Of a DNA stretch of 7,308 nt, positions 1 through 7,134 are shown piece by piece; within the stretch, counting starts at the first letter, position 1; each line of letters begins with the position of its first letter. The DNA comes from an uncultured Tissierellia bacterium (lineage in GTDB: Bacteria; Bacillota; Clostridia; Tissierellales; Peptoniphilaceae), in assembly GCA_902489375.1 (NCBI GenBank), contig CABTZP010000066.1:1-7308 (forward strand). The letters run 5' to 3'. The notes under the pieces are model-generated. The model saw only the letters and a program-made list of their open reading frames with translations. It ran no database searches and had not been told where the DNA came from. Both the position numbers and the translations under genes were made by a program.

Positions 1-1529
1 GCATTGGCCGCCTTCGCCGCCTGAACCACTTCTTCATCCGTCGCGTCCAATCTTCCCAGCCGAATGTTATCAGCAATGGTTCCTTTAAAGAGGTCCACGT
101 CCTGGAGGACGTAGGCCATCACCGCCCGAAGATCGAATTTGTTGATCTGTCGGATATCAATCCCATCCAAAGTGATTGTCCCGTCTCCATATTCATAGAA
201 ACGGTTGATCAGAGACGTAATCGTGGTCTTTCCCGCCCCGGTTGAACCGACCAGGGCGATTTTCTGGCCGGGTTTGGCGTAAAGGGAAAGATTTTGAAGG
301 GTCTTTTCCCTGGAATCATAGGAAAAATCAACCTCATGAAACTCCACATAGCCCCGGGCCGGGATATACTGTAATTTTCCGTCTTTTCCGGGCAAGGCCC
401 AGTAAACCAGGTCTTTTTCCTCATCCCCCTTTGCGGTGTGTCCGGTTAAAAAGACCTTTTTTTCTTTTTCCGCTTCCGTCAAAACTTTTCCCTTCCGGTC
501 CGTCAGACGAACTTCCCCTTCCATCTCCTCTTCGGGAAGGTCCAGGATCCGGAAAATTCGTTCGGCCCCGGCGATCGCGGCAAAAAGGAAGTTCAGCTCC
601 TGGGCCACCATCGTGATCGGGCCGGAAATATTGCGGGAATACTGGAGATAGGCGGCGATATTGCCGATGGTCATGGTCCCGGCAACAGCGGCAAAGCCTC
701 CAAAGATAGCTACCACCCCATAAAGCACAAAGGCCATATTGCCCATGACAGGATAAGCCACCATGCCAAAGGTCATGGCAGAGGTGGATTTTTTTCGAAG
801 ATTTTCACTGCGCTCGTTAAAAAGGGCCATGGCCCTTTCTTGGAAGTTGAAAATGGTCACGACCTTTTGGGCCTTCATCATCTCCTCGACATAGGAATTG
901 AGGTTGGCCAGGTCCGCCTGCCTTTCCTTGTAATAGCGGGAAGACTTTTTTAGGATCATCCGAACAAGGAAAAAGAAGAAGACTAGGATGACCAGGACCA
1001 GAAAGGTCAGCTTCCAGTTCAGAACAAACATCATTACCAGGGTGCCCGTAAAGGTCAGAACGGAGAGAATCGCCTGAGCAACGGATTCCTGAAGGGCGTA
1101 GGTGATGGTGTCAATATCGTTGGTAAAGGTCGACATCAGATCGCCAATTGGATTGGTGTCGTAGAAGGGAATCGGCAGGCGGACCATCTTTGCGGAAAGG
1201 TCTTTTCGGATAAGAAAAATGGTCTCCTGGGCAAGGTTGGCGAGGAGCCTGGCCCCTTGGTAGGAGCCCACAATGATCACAACGCCTAAAAGGACCATCC
1301 CCCCGAGATATCGGTAGAATTTTCCCAAATCTTTTTCGACAGCGACCGCATCGACGACCGGTGAGATCATGGCGTTGGAAAAAACCTGGGCGAGGGTTCC
1401 GATCGTAATGAGGAGAAGGCCCAGAGTCAAGGTTTTTTTATTGTATTTAAAATAGGAAAAAAGCCGAGCCATGGTTTTTGCCGGATGGGTGGGCTGAAAG
1501 CTTTGGGCTTCTCTATTGGAACCGGTCAT
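1..1529 (-). CDS. ABC transporter half-exporter, permease plus ATPase (partial, C-terminus off the left edge)
   Basis: Second subunit of a two-gene ABC exporter; 509 complete codons are visible and the gene continues past base 1. The N-terminal part is a type IV exporter membrane domain with about six hydrophobic segments (roughly residues 33-55, 74-92, 150-170, 173-192, 252-280, 285-315). A segment reading GDLMSTFTNDIDTI (129-142) matches the conserved intracellular-helix motif of the family. A hydrophilic linker of about 55 residues (336-392) precedes the nucleotide-binding domain. That domain shows an intact Walker A, GSTGAGKT (428-435), and a Q-loop at Gln476 in MAYVLQDV. ABC signature, Walker B and switch His lie outside the window. 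The start at 1529 is supported by GGGAGG at 1539-1544 with a 9-nt spacer. Its ATG overlaps the upstream gene's TGA (ATGA), implying translational coupling. By analogy with heterodimers such as TM287/288 it is probably the subunit with the catalytically competent Walker B, but this is not visible. Substrate unknown. Confidence 0.95.
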   Translation of the reverse strand, partial: MTGSNREAQSFQPTHPAKTMARLFSYFKYNKKTLTLGLLLITIGTLAQVFSNAMISPVVDAVAVEKDLGKFYRYLGGMVLLGVVIIVGSYQGARLLANLAQETIFLIRKDLSAKMVRLPIPFYDTNPIGDLMSTFTNDIDTITYALQESVAQAILSVLTFTGTLVMMFVLNWKLTFLVLVILVFFFFLVRMILKKSSRYYKERQADLANLNSYVEEMMKAQKVVTIFNFQERAMALFNERSENLRKKSTSAMTFGMVAYPVMGNMAFVLYGVVAIFGGFAAVAGTMTIGNIAAYLQYSRNISGPITMVAQELNFLFAAIAGAERIFRILDLPEEEMEGEVRLTDRKGKVLTEAEKEKKVFLTGHTAKGDEEKDLVYWALPGKDGKLQYIPARGYVEFHEVDFSYDSREKTLQNLSLYAKPGQKIALVGSTGAGKTTITSLINRFYEYGDGTITLDGIDIRQINKFDLRAVMAYVLQDVDLFKGTIADNIRLGRLDATDEEVVQAAKAAN

Positions 1530-3250
1530 TGTGATAGACCTCCCTTTTGGCATTGTGCGATTTCTCGGTAGATGGGCGATTTTTCCATCAGCTCTTGATG
1601 GGGGCCAAAAGACTCCACCCTTCCCTCTTCCATGACAATAATCTGATCAAAGTCCTTGATCGAGGCGATGCGCTGGGAAACCATAAAAACCGTGATCCCG
1701 GAAAAGGACTCCTGAATGCTTTGCCGAAGTCTTTCATCCGTTTCCATGTCCAGAGCTGAAGCGGCATCGTCGAAAATCAGAATTTTAGGTTTCTTTAAAA
1801 GGGCACGGGCAATCGTCAGCCGCTGCTTCTGGCCGCCGGAAAAGTTTGCACCCGCCTGGGCCACGGGCGCATCCAAAAGCTCAGGATATTCTTTCACAAA
1901 CTCCCAGGCCTGAGCAGCTTTGAGGGCCAGAATCATTTCTCCTTCAGTCGCTTTGGGATTTCCCCAGTAAAGATTCGAACGAATGGTCCCGGATACCAAA
2001 ATATTCTCCTGGAAGACATAAGAAATGGCATCTCTGAGGGTCTTGGGATCATAGTCCTTCACATCTACCCCGCCGACAAGAACCTGTCCCTTTTCCACAT
2101 CGTAGAGTCTCGGAATCATCTGTATTAGGGTTGATTTGGAAGATCCGGTGGAGCCAATGATCCCAATTCTTGCCCCAGCGGGAATTTGAAGGGAGATATC
2201 ATTTAAAACGGGCTCCTTAAAACCCGGATAACGAAAAACGACATGGTCAAAGACAACCGATCCATCTTTGACCTCTTTGACAGCCTCCAAAGGGACTTTT
2301 TGGTCCGGAACCAGGTCAATAACCTCGAAAATCCGGTGGATGGACGCAACCGCATAGATGGCATTGATCACGTACATGGAGATCATCATCACAGCCATCA
2401 GGATCTGCCCGGTGTAGGAGATAAAGATGATCAGGGTTCCCGGGTCCATTTTCCCCTGGTCGATCCCCCGGCCCCCGAAAAAGAGGACTAGGATCATGCA
2501 GAGGCAGATCATCCCTTTCATCAGGGGGTCCATGCGCAGGATACGGCGGATAGCTTCCAGCGAGGTCTTCAGGTAGGCCTGGTTAACTTTTCCAAACCGC
2601 TCCTCTGCAAAGGTTTGCCGGTTAAAGGCCTTGATCACTCGAATGCCCGTCAGCTCCTCTTGGACAACGCTGTTGACCCCATCCGTTCTTTTTCTAAGCT
2701 CTTCAAAGAAGGGGTAGGCGCTTTTAAAAATGATCACCATGCCGATGGCCATGGCGGGAATCACTACAAAAAAGATCAGGGCCATCAGGAGGTCCTTTTT
2801 CATGGCAAAAACCAGGGCGAAGATTAAAACAAAGGGGCCGCGAACGGCGATCCTCAGGGTCATAATCAGAATCTGGGCGAAGGTATCGGTATCGGTAGTA
2901 AGGCGGGTGATTAGAGAGGGGATCTTCATCCTGTCCAGGTCATTAAAGGAATAGGTCTGAATGCACTGGTAGGCCTGGTTACGAAGCTCGGTGGCTGTCC
3001 CGTAGCCGGCCGTGGCCGATAACCAGGTGGTGACCCCTCCAACGGCCGCCGCCAGAAGGGCCAGGCCGATCATAATCAGGCCCAATCTCAGGATTAGCGG
3101 AGAATTTTTTTCCATGATCCCCTCATTGACGATTTTTCCCATAATCAGGGGAATCACAATGTTAATATAGGCCTCGCTAATCATCATGGCGGGGCTTAAA
3201 AGGGCGTAAACCCGATATTTTTTGACGTAAGGAAAGATCTTTTTTATCAT
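1526..3250 (-). CDS. ABC transporter half-exporter with degenerate ATPase site (heterodimer subunit)
   Basis: A 574-residue ABC exporter half: membrane domain (about residues 1-310, hydrophobic segments near 14-38, 52-75, 125-149, 154-175, 242-259, 270-298), then a nucleotide-binding domain (about 330-570). Visible motifs are Walker A GSTGSSKST (366-374), Q-loop Gln414 in YVFQEN, signature FSGGQKQR (470-477), Walker B ILIFDD (490-495), D-loop SALD (498-501) and H-loop VSQR (524-527). Three positions depart from consensus: Ser371 replaces the last Walker A glycine, Asp495 replaces the catalytic Glu, and Gln526 replaces the switch His. This is the pattern of the degenerate-site subunit of heterodimeric exporters (TM287 type), so ATP hydrolysis should occur mainly at the site built from the partner's Walker motifs and this subunit's intact signature. 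The start ATG at 3250 has AGGGAG at 3257-3262 with a 6-nt spacer. The stop overlaps the next gene's start by 4 nt. Drug or lipid export is possible, but the substrate cannot be read from sequence. Confidence 0.97.
   Translation of the reverse strand: MIKKIFPYVKKYRVYALLSPAMMISEAYINIVIPLIMGKIVNEGIMEKNSPLILRLGLIMIGLALLAAAVGGVTTWLSATAGYGTATELRNQAYQCIQTYSFNDLDRMKIPSLITRLTTDTDTFAQILIMTLRIAVRGPFVLIFALVFAMKKDLLMALIFFVVIPAMAIGMVIIFKSAYPFFEELRKRTDGVNSVVQEELTGIRVIKAFNRQTFAEERFGKVNQAYLKTSLEAIRRILRMDPLMKGMICLCMILVLFFGGRGIDQGKMDPGTLIIFISYTGQILMAVMMISMYVINAIYAVASIHRIFEVIDLVPDQKVPLEAVKEVKDGSVVFDHVVFRYPGFKEPVLNDISLQIPAGARIGIIGSTGSSKSTLIQMIPRLYDVEKGQVLVGGVDVKDYDPKTLRDAISYVFQENILVSGTIRSNLYWGNPKATEGEMILALKAAQAWEFVKEYPELLDAPVAQAGANFSGGQKQRLTIARALLKKPKILIFDDAASALDMETDERLRQSIQESFSGITVFMVSQRIASIKDFDQIIVMEEGRVESFGPHQELMEKSPIYREIAQCQKGGLSQ
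1539..1544 (-). promoter_or_regulatory. Ribosome binding site for the downstream ABC gene, inside the upstream gene
   Basis: On the minus strand GGGAGG lies 9 nt before the ATG at 1529, within the last codons of the upstream ABC gene. It fixes the start at the ATGA overlap and suggests coupled translation of the two subunits, which fits a 1:1 heterodimer. Confidence 0.8.
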
Positions 3251-3256
3251 AAGCTG

Positions 3257-3262
3257 CTCCCT
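3257..3262 (-). promoter_or_regulatory. Ribosome binding site of the first ABC gene
   Basis: AGGGAG on the minus strand, 6 nt before the ATG at 3250. It supports that ATG as the start of the 574-residue ABC subunit. Confidence 0.8.
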
Positions 3263-3270
3263 GCCTGCAA

Positions 3271-3291
3271 AATATGAAACATGTTCATTTT
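3271..3291. promoter_or_regulatory. Imperfect dyad upstream of the ABC operon, possible operator
   Basis: Two 8-nt arms (3271-3278 AATATGAA and 3284-3291 TTCATTTT) are inverted repeats at 7 of 8 positions around a 5-nt centre ACATG; the inner AACATGTT (3278-3285) is a perfect 8-bp palindrome. The dyad ends 20 nt before the ABC start codon, where a repressor site would be expected. The base composition is AT-rich, so chance is a real alternative. No regulator gene is in the window, and I could not identify a convincing -35/-10 pair for this operon. Confidence 0.3.
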
Positions 3292-3400
3292 AACAGAAAG
3301 TACAAGAAAAAGGTATCTTTTCGGGATAAGGTCATCCATCCTTCTATTGAAAATGATGGAACATTTTCCCCTTCATTTTCATTTTGCCATTTACTTGTTT

Positions 3401-3443
3401 CAAAAAAAATTGACCCGATCGCAAACCATGTGCGATCGGGTCA
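3401..3443 (-). terminator. Rho-independent terminator of the rib operon
   Basis: Perfect 13-bp inverted repeat (3411-3423 and 3431-3443; TGACCCGATCGCA and its complement) with a 7-nt loop. On the minus strand it is followed by a tract of eight T (3402-3409), after two A. It begins 13 nt beyond the ribH stop codon. It separates the riboflavin genes from the ABC genes, so the latter probably have their own promoter in the 160 nt that follow. No comparable T-tract follows the stem on the plus strand, so it acts on minus-strand transcription only. Confidence 0.93.
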
Positions 3444-3455
3444 TCTCTGGTTCAG

Positions 3456-3923
3456 CTAAAACCGATCGATCAGGTCAGCCATTTCTAAGGCCGACATGGC
3501 CGCGTCATATCCCTTGTTTCCGGCCTTGGTTCCGGCCCGATTGATGGCCTGTTCAACATTTTCTGTCGTGACAATCCCATAAATGACCGGCTTTTCCGTC
3601 TGAAGGCCGATCTGGGCAATGCCTTTGGTAACTTCATTGCAAATTTGATCGTAGTGGGTCGTCTCCCCCCGGATCACGGCCCCCAGGCAGATGACAGCAT
3701 CAAATTTTTCTGATTCTGCCATCTTCTTGGCGATCAGAGGAATTTCAAAAGCTCCGGGAACTTTGGCGATGCTAATGTGGTCATCGAAAACCTGATTCCT
3801 TTTTAGGGCATCTAAGGCTCCTTCCAGAAGTCTTTCCGTGATGAACGAGTTAAAGCGGGAAACGACAATGCCAAAACGCTTTTCTCTGGCATCAAATTTT
3901 CCTTCATAAATAGTAATGGTCAT
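3456..3923 (-). CDS. ribH: 6,7-dimethyl-8-ribityllumazine synthase (lumazine synthase)
   Basis: Condenses 5-amino-6-ribitylamino-uracil with 3,4-dihydroxy-2-butanone 4-phosphate to give 6,7-dimethyl-8-ribityllumazine, the penultimate step to riboflavin. In Bacillus the family assembles into a 60-subunit cytoplasmic capsid that can enclose riboflavin synthase. The 155-residue length is typical. Visible motifs are VSRFN (21-25), PGAFEIP (56-62), the [12 protein letters not shown] stretch (81-92) with His90 at the place of the catalytic histidine, and [10 protein letters not shown] (129-138) forming the phosphate-binding region. The start at 3923 is well supported by AAGGAG (3929-3934) with a 5-nt spacer. 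It lies 21 nt after the ribBA stop and is the last gene of the operon, with a terminator just beyond it. No anomalies seen. Confidence 0.98.
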   Translation of the reverse strand: MTITIYEGKFDAREKRFGIVVSRFNSFITERLLEGALDALKRNQVFDDHISIAKVPGAFEIPLIAKKMAESEKFDAVICLGAVIRGETTHYDQICNEVTKGIAQIGLQTEKPVIYGIVTTENVEQAINRAGTKAGNKGYDAAMSALEMADLIDRF

Positions 3924-3928
3924 GATCT

Positions 3929-3934
3929 CTCCTT
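3929..3934 (-). promoter_or_regulatory. Ribosome binding site of ribH
   Basis: AAGGAG on the minus strand, 5 nt before the ATG at 3923. It is the best match to the anti-Shine-Dalgarno sequence in the rib operon, in keeping with the high copy number of lumazine synthase subunits in the capsid (inference). Confidence 0.8.
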
Positions 3935-3944
3935 TTTCCTTCTC

Positions 3945-5225
3945 TTATTCATGGCAGCAGCAGGAACGCTTGTTCTCAGCCTCTTCTTCATACGCCTCGG
4001 CCCCTAAAAGATGGCCCATCCGATCTTTCTTGGTTTTCAGGTAGAAGTAATCCGTTTCGTTGGGATCAATTTCAATGGGGACCCGCTCGGTCACTCGAAT
4101 GCCGTATTCTTCCAATTGGCTGACCTTATCGGGGTTGTTGGTGAGCAGGCGAATTGACTTTACCCCTAGGTCCTTTAAAATCTGGGCGGTGACAAAATAG
4201 TCCCGGGCATCCTCAGGAAATCCCAAGGCCAGATTCGCTTCGACTGTATCCATCCCCTTATCCTGGAGAGAATAGGCCCGAAGTTTATTAAGAAGCCCGA
4301 TTCCACGGCCTTCCTGTCGCATATAAAGGATCAGGCCCCGGCCCTCCTTGTCCACCTGGTGCATCGCCCGGTGGAGCTGATCACCACAGTCGCACCGCAT
4401 GGAACCCAGGGCATCCCCGGTCAGACACTCGGAGTGGAGCCGGCAGAGGACATTTTCCCCGTCCTGAATCTCTCCTTTGACCAGGGCGACGTGTCCTTCC
4501 CCGTTAATAAGATTTTCATATCCAATCGCCTTGAAATGGCCAAAACGGGTCGGAAGATCCACCGGTTCTAAAGGGGCCACCAGCTTTTCGTGGGTCTTTC
4601 GATATTTTTTGATGGTTTCGATGCTGATCATCTTTAAGCCATACTGATCCGCCATCTTTCGAAGCTCCCTGGTCCGCATCATCGTCCCGTCTTCCCGCAT
4701 GATCTCACAGCAGAGGCCAACGGGAGTAAGGCCGGCCATTTTGAGCAAGTCTACCGTGCCCTCGGTGTGACCTTCTCTTTCCAGGACCCCATTTTTCTTG
4801 GCTAAAAGGGGGAACATATGGCCGGGCCGGCGAAAATCCTCGGGCCGGCTGCTAAGCTTCGCAACTTCCCGAGCTGTGATTGCTCTTTCCACGGCGGAAA
4901 TTCCCGTAGTGGTATCGACATGGTCAATGGAAACGGTAAAAGCCGTTTCATGGTTATCGGTGTTGTGACCGACCATTTGAGAAAGCTGGAGCCGGTCAAC
5001 GGTTTCCCGATCCATGGGCATACAGATCAGGCCTTTTCCCTGGGCGGCCATAAAGTTCAAGCTTTGCGTTGTCATCCGTTCCGCCGCGCCGATCAAATCG
5101 CCTTCATTTTCCCGATTGGGATCATCTACGCAGATAATTAACTTTCCCGCTCTTAAATCCGCTAAAGCATCTTCCAGAGAATCCTCTTTTACTAAAGGCT
5201 CGTTATCCATTCTTTCTTTTCCCAC
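3945..5225 (-). CDS. ribBA: Bifunctional 3,4-dihydroxy-2-butanone 4-phosphate synthase / GTP cyclohydrolase II
   Basis: Supplies both precursors of riboflavin: the N-terminal half converts ribulose 5-phosphate to 3,4-dihydroxy-2-butanone 4-phosphate and formate, and the C-terminal half opens GTP to the diaminopyrimidine. The RibB domain (about 14-208) shows RENEGD (38-43) with metal ligand Glu39, RPGHMFPL (133-140) and REGHTE (150-155) with His153, which pairs with the Glu as Mg ligand. The RibA domain (about 215-408) shows zinc ligands Cys267, Cys278 and Cys280 in the usual 11- and 2-residue spacing, RQEGRGIG (303-310), and DARD (339-342) carrying the arginine equivalent to the catalytic Arg128 of E. 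coli RibA. At 426 residues it is slightly longer than the usual 395-410, because of an acidic tail ending SCCCHE after MGHLL (403-407). The GTG start at 5225 has AAAGGA (5233-5238) with a 7-nt spacer. An in-frame ATG at 5210 has a poorer site. It lies 33 nt after ribE. Confidence 0.98.
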   Translation of the reverse strand: MGKERMDNEPLVKEDSLEDALADLRAGKLIICVDDPNRENEGDLIGAAERMTTQSLNFMAAQGKGLICMPMDRETVDRLQLSQMVGHNTDNHETAFTVSIDHVDTTTGISAVERAITAREVAKLSSRPEDFRRPGHMFPLLAKKNGVLEREGHTEGTVDLLKMAGLTPVGLCCEIMREDGTMMRTRELRKMADQYGLKMISIETIKKYRKTHEKLVAPLEPVDLPTRFGHFKAIGYENLINGEGHVALVKGEIQDGENVLCRLHSECLTGDALGSMRCDCGDQLHRAMHQVDKEGRGLILYMRQEGRGIGLLNKLRAYSLQDKGMDTVEANLALGFPEDARDYFVTAQILKDLGVKSIRLLTNNPDKVSQLEEYGIRVTERVPIEIDPNETDYFYLKTKKDRMGHLLGAEAYEEEAENKRSCCCHE

Positions 5226-5232
5226 GGTACAA

Positions 5233-5238
5233 TCCTTT
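5233..5238 (-). promoter_or_regulatory. Ribosome binding site deciding the GTG start of ribBA
   Basis: AAAGGA on the minus strand lies 7 nt before GTG at 5225, but 22 nt before the in-frame ATG at 5210. This favours the GTG and adds five residues (MGKER) to the protein. The ATG has only a purine-rich AGAAAG-like stretch placed very close to it. Confidence 0.65.
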
Positions 5239-5258
5239 CTCTATAAATATCAAATGGT

Positions 5259-5921
5259 CTACAAAAATCCATTTTCCAATAAGAGGCTCTTCGTAATGAC
5301 GGAATTCCGCCTCTCTTTTTTCCTGTTTATTTCAGCGCAAAGAACGAACTTTTCGACATATTTTCCAATCAGGTCGCATTCCAAATTGACCAGGTCCCCT
5401 TGCTTTTTCGAGGAAAGATTGGTCACTTCCAGGGTGTGAGGAATGCAGGAGACCGAAAAATCCCTTTCCCGAACCGCAACTACGGTAAGGGAAATGCCGT
5501 CGATGGCAATGGACCCCTTATCAATCATATGGTGTAAAATCTCGGCCGGGGCTTCTACAAAAAACCAAATGGCATTGCCGTCTCGGCGAATTTCCCGAAT
5601 TTTTCCAGTTCCATCGATATGGCCGGAAACGATATGGCCGTCCAGGCGGCCGCTAACCGGAAGGGCTCTTTCCAGATTCAGGGGTGCGCCGGGATAAAGG
5701 GTGGAAAAGCCGGTTTTTCTCATCGTTTCATGCATGGCGTCGCAGGTGAAAAAGCGGTCACTGACCTTGGTCGCCGTCAGACAGACTCCGTTGGTTGCGA
5801 CCGAATCACCCACTTTAAGACCCTGTAAAATCTTTTTACAGCCAATCTGAAAAGAAGCGTAGGTTCCGTAATCCTGGATTGTCTCAAGCTTTCCAACTTC
5901 CTCAACAATTCCCGTAAACAT
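5259..5921 (-). CDS. ribE: Riboflavin synthase, alpha subunit
   Basis: Catalyses the dismutation of two 6,7-dimethyl-8-ribityllumazine molecules to riboflavin and the ribitylamino-uracil precursor, the last step of the pathway; family members act as trimers. The 220 residues hold two lumazine-binding barrels. The first (about 1-95) starts with the hallmark MFTGIVEEVG and contains GVCLTAT (45-51). The second (about 97-190) contains SGHIDGTG (99-106) and GISLTVV (142-148), the internal repeat of the first. A basic tail (KKERR, 201-205) follows. The start overlaps the 3' end of ribD by 20 nt in a different frame, so translation is probably coupled. The ribosome binding site is weak (AGG 7 nt before ATG at 5921), which fits reliance on ribosomes arriving from ribD. 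The MFTGIVE motif fixes the start. Called ribE by Bacillus naming, ribC in E. coli. Confidence 0.98.
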   Translation of the reverse strand: MFTGIVEEVGKLETIQDYGTYASFQIGCKKILQGLKVGDSVATNGVCLTATKVSDRFFTCDAMHETMRKTGFSTLYPGAPLNLERALPVSGRLDGHIVSGHIDGTGKIREIRRDGNAIWFFVEAPAEILHHMIDKGSIAIDGISLTVVAVRERDFSVSCIPHTLEVTNLSSKKQGDLVNLECDLIGKYVEKFVLCAEINRKKERRNSVITKSLLLENGFL

Positions 5922-7038
5922 CTTTAAGCCTGCTTTCTATTAAAATATCCTCTCCCAGAAAAGAGACCCTCTCCACGTTCAGGGGGATGGCGTCTTTGAT
6001 CTTTTCAATTCCATTCCCTTCTCCCGGGCTTATGGCATCCCTTCCGCCCAGCCACTTGGGCGCGATGAGGGTATAAAGCTTTTGAACCATGCCTTCTTCC
6101 ATAAAAGACTGGTTGATGGTTCCGCCCCCTTCAACCAGGATAGAATCAATCTCTCTTTCTCCCAGCTTTTGGAGGAGGTCCTTAAGGTCCAGTTGATCGC
6201 CTTTCGTCCGAACGCCCAGGATTTCGACCCCTTTTTCTTTCATGGCCAGGGCTTTTTCCCCCGTCGTCTTTTCTTCCGAGACGGCGGCAATGGTTGCGAC
6301 TTCTTTTGCTGTATTAACGAGAATCGAATCGAAAGGAAGCTGAAAGTTTAGATCGGCAATGATCCGAATGGGATCTCTGCCTCCTTCCCTCCGGCAAGTC
6401 AGGCGGGGATTATCGGCAAGAACCGTTCCGATGCCGACAAGGATGGCCCGATATTGAAAACGGAGAAAATGAACGTATGCGTTCGCTTCTTTTCCGGAAA
6501 TTCCCCGGGAATCGCCCATTCTCGAAGCGATTTTTCCATCCAGGGTCATGGCGTGCTTTAAGGCCACATAAGGCCGTTTGGTCTGAATATAGTGAAAGAA
6601 GATCGGATTTAAGGCCAGGGCTTCTTCCTCTAAAAGACCGGTATAAACCCGGACGCCTGCTTCTTCCAGCTGAAGGATCCCCCTTCCCCCTACTTTTTCA
6701 TTGGGGTCCCGGGAGGCCACATAAACTTCCTTGATCCCGGCCGCGATGATGGCCTCCGTGCAGGGGGGCTGTTTTCCCTGATGGCAGCAGGGCTCCAGGC
6801 TGACGTACATGGTCGCTCCCCTGGGATCTTCCCCGCAGCTTTTAAGGGCCACTCTTTCGGCGTGGAGATCTCCATGGCGGGGATGATAGCCCTTTCCAAT
6901 GATCCGGCCCTCTTTCACAATGACCGCCCCAACCAGGGGGTTGGGAGAGACCCAACCGATTCCTTTTTTTGCCAGGTCGATCGCCATGCCCATATAGAAG
7001 CGGTCCTCTTCGCTGAAATTTTTGGAATTGATCCTCAA
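5902..7038 (-). CDS. ribD: Bifunctional diaminohydroxyphosphoribosylaminopyrimidine deaminase / 5-amino-6-(5-phosphoribosylamino)uracil reductase
   Basis: Performs the second and third steps of riboflavin synthesis: zinc-dependent deamination of the pyrimidine made by GTP cyclohydrolase II, then NADPH-dependent reduction of the ribosyl side chain. With a TTG start at 7038 the protein is 378 residues, normal for the family. The deaminase domain (about 10-150) has SPNPLVGAVIV (31-41), the zinc and catalytic motif HAE (59-61), and PCCHQGKQPPC (83-93) with zinc ligands Cys84 and Cys93. The reductase domain (about 156-370) has KHAMTLDGKIA (161-171), a GTVLADNP stretch and ILVEGGGT. The TTG is chosen because GGGGAGG (7048-7054) lies 9 nt upstream and the conserved EDRFYM segment follows. 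The open frame extends back to an ATG at 7167, but that would translate through the attenuator stem and add 43 residues unlike the family. The next ATG (residue 16) would cut into conserved sequence. It overlaps ribE by 20 nt. Confidence 0.96.
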   Translation of the reverse strand: MRINSKNFSEEDRFYMGMAIDLAKKGIGWVSPNPLVGAVIVKEGRIIGKGYHPRHGDLHAERVALKSCGEDPRGATMYVSLEPCCHQGKQPPCTEAIIAAGIKEVYVASRDPNEKVGGRGILQLEEAGVRVYTGLLEEEALALNPIFFHYIQTKRPYVALKHAMTLDGKIASRMGDSRGISGKEANAYVHFLRFQYRAILVGIGTVLADNPRLTCRREGGRDPIRIIADLNFQLPFDSILVNTAKEVATIAAVSEEKTTGEKALAMKEKGVEILGVRTKGDQLDLKDLLQKLGEREIDSILVEGGGTINQSFMEEGMVQKLYTLIAPKWLGGRDAISPGEGNGIEKIKDAIPLNVERVSFLGEDILIESRLKDVYGNC

Positions 7039-7047
7039 CCCTCTTTT

Positions 7048-7054
7048 CCTCCCC
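7048..7054 (-). promoter_or_regulatory. Ribosome binding site deciding the TTG start of ribD
   Basis: GGGGAGG on the minus strand, 9 nt before TTG at 7038. No in-frame ATG sits at a suitable distance from it, so TTG is the probable initiation codon. Confidence 0.75.
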
Positions 7055-7106
7055 GCTTTTTTTAATGCATTGAAACAAAATTTTCTCGGCCAGGCCGATC
7101 GGGCAA

Positions 7107-7134
7107 GAAAAAAGCCCGGAGATCTTCTCCGGGC
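7107..7134 (-). terminator. Rho-independent terminator in the rib leader (riboswitch attenuator)
   Basis: A perfect 9-bp GC-rich stem (7126-7134 and 7114-7122; GCCCGGAGA and its complement) with a 3-nt loop is followed on the minus strand by six T (7108-7113). It stands about 80 nt after the FMN aptamer and 75 nt before the ribD start. Known RFN elements of Bacillota commonly control such a terminator, so FMN binding is expected to stop transcription here before ribD. The competing antiterminator cannot be fixed without the missing 5' part of the aptamer. Confidence 0.9.

Noticed and set aside
242..616. Plus-strand open frame of 124 codons opposite the partial ABC gene
   Set aside because: It lies wholly antisense to a clear ABC transporter gene, has a low-complexity Pro/Arg/Ser-rich translation with no recognisable domain, and no convincing ribosome binding site.
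1..3250. Idea that the ABC pair is a riboflavin or flavin exporter because it follows the rib operon
   Set aside because: A strong terminator separates the units, no FMN riboswitch precedes the ABC genes, and the proteins show general exporter features only. Adjacency alone is not enough.
3251..3400. Search for a sigma-A promoter for the ABC operon
   Set aside because: TAAAAT (minus strand, near 3287-3292) and CATATT-like -10 candidates exist, but none has a reasonable -35 at 16-18 nt. An ABC promoter is expected here, but I cannot place it.
3274..3544. Two plus-strand open frames in the gap between the ABC and rib genes
   Set aside because: Both run through the rib terminator stem and into antisense ribH. 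The peptides look random and neither has a good ribosome binding site.
5014..5439. Plus-strand open frame of 141 codons across the ribE/ribBA junction
   Set aside because: It is antisense to two well-supported riboflavin genes, and the translation shows no domain or family resemblance.
7086..7098. Palindrome TCGGCC-A-GGCCGA between the leader terminator and the ribD ribosome binding site, considered as a second terminator
   Set aside because: The loop is sterically too short unless inner pairs open, and it is followed on the minus strand by GAAAATTTTG, not a proper T-tract. It may be a minor hairpin of no clear role.
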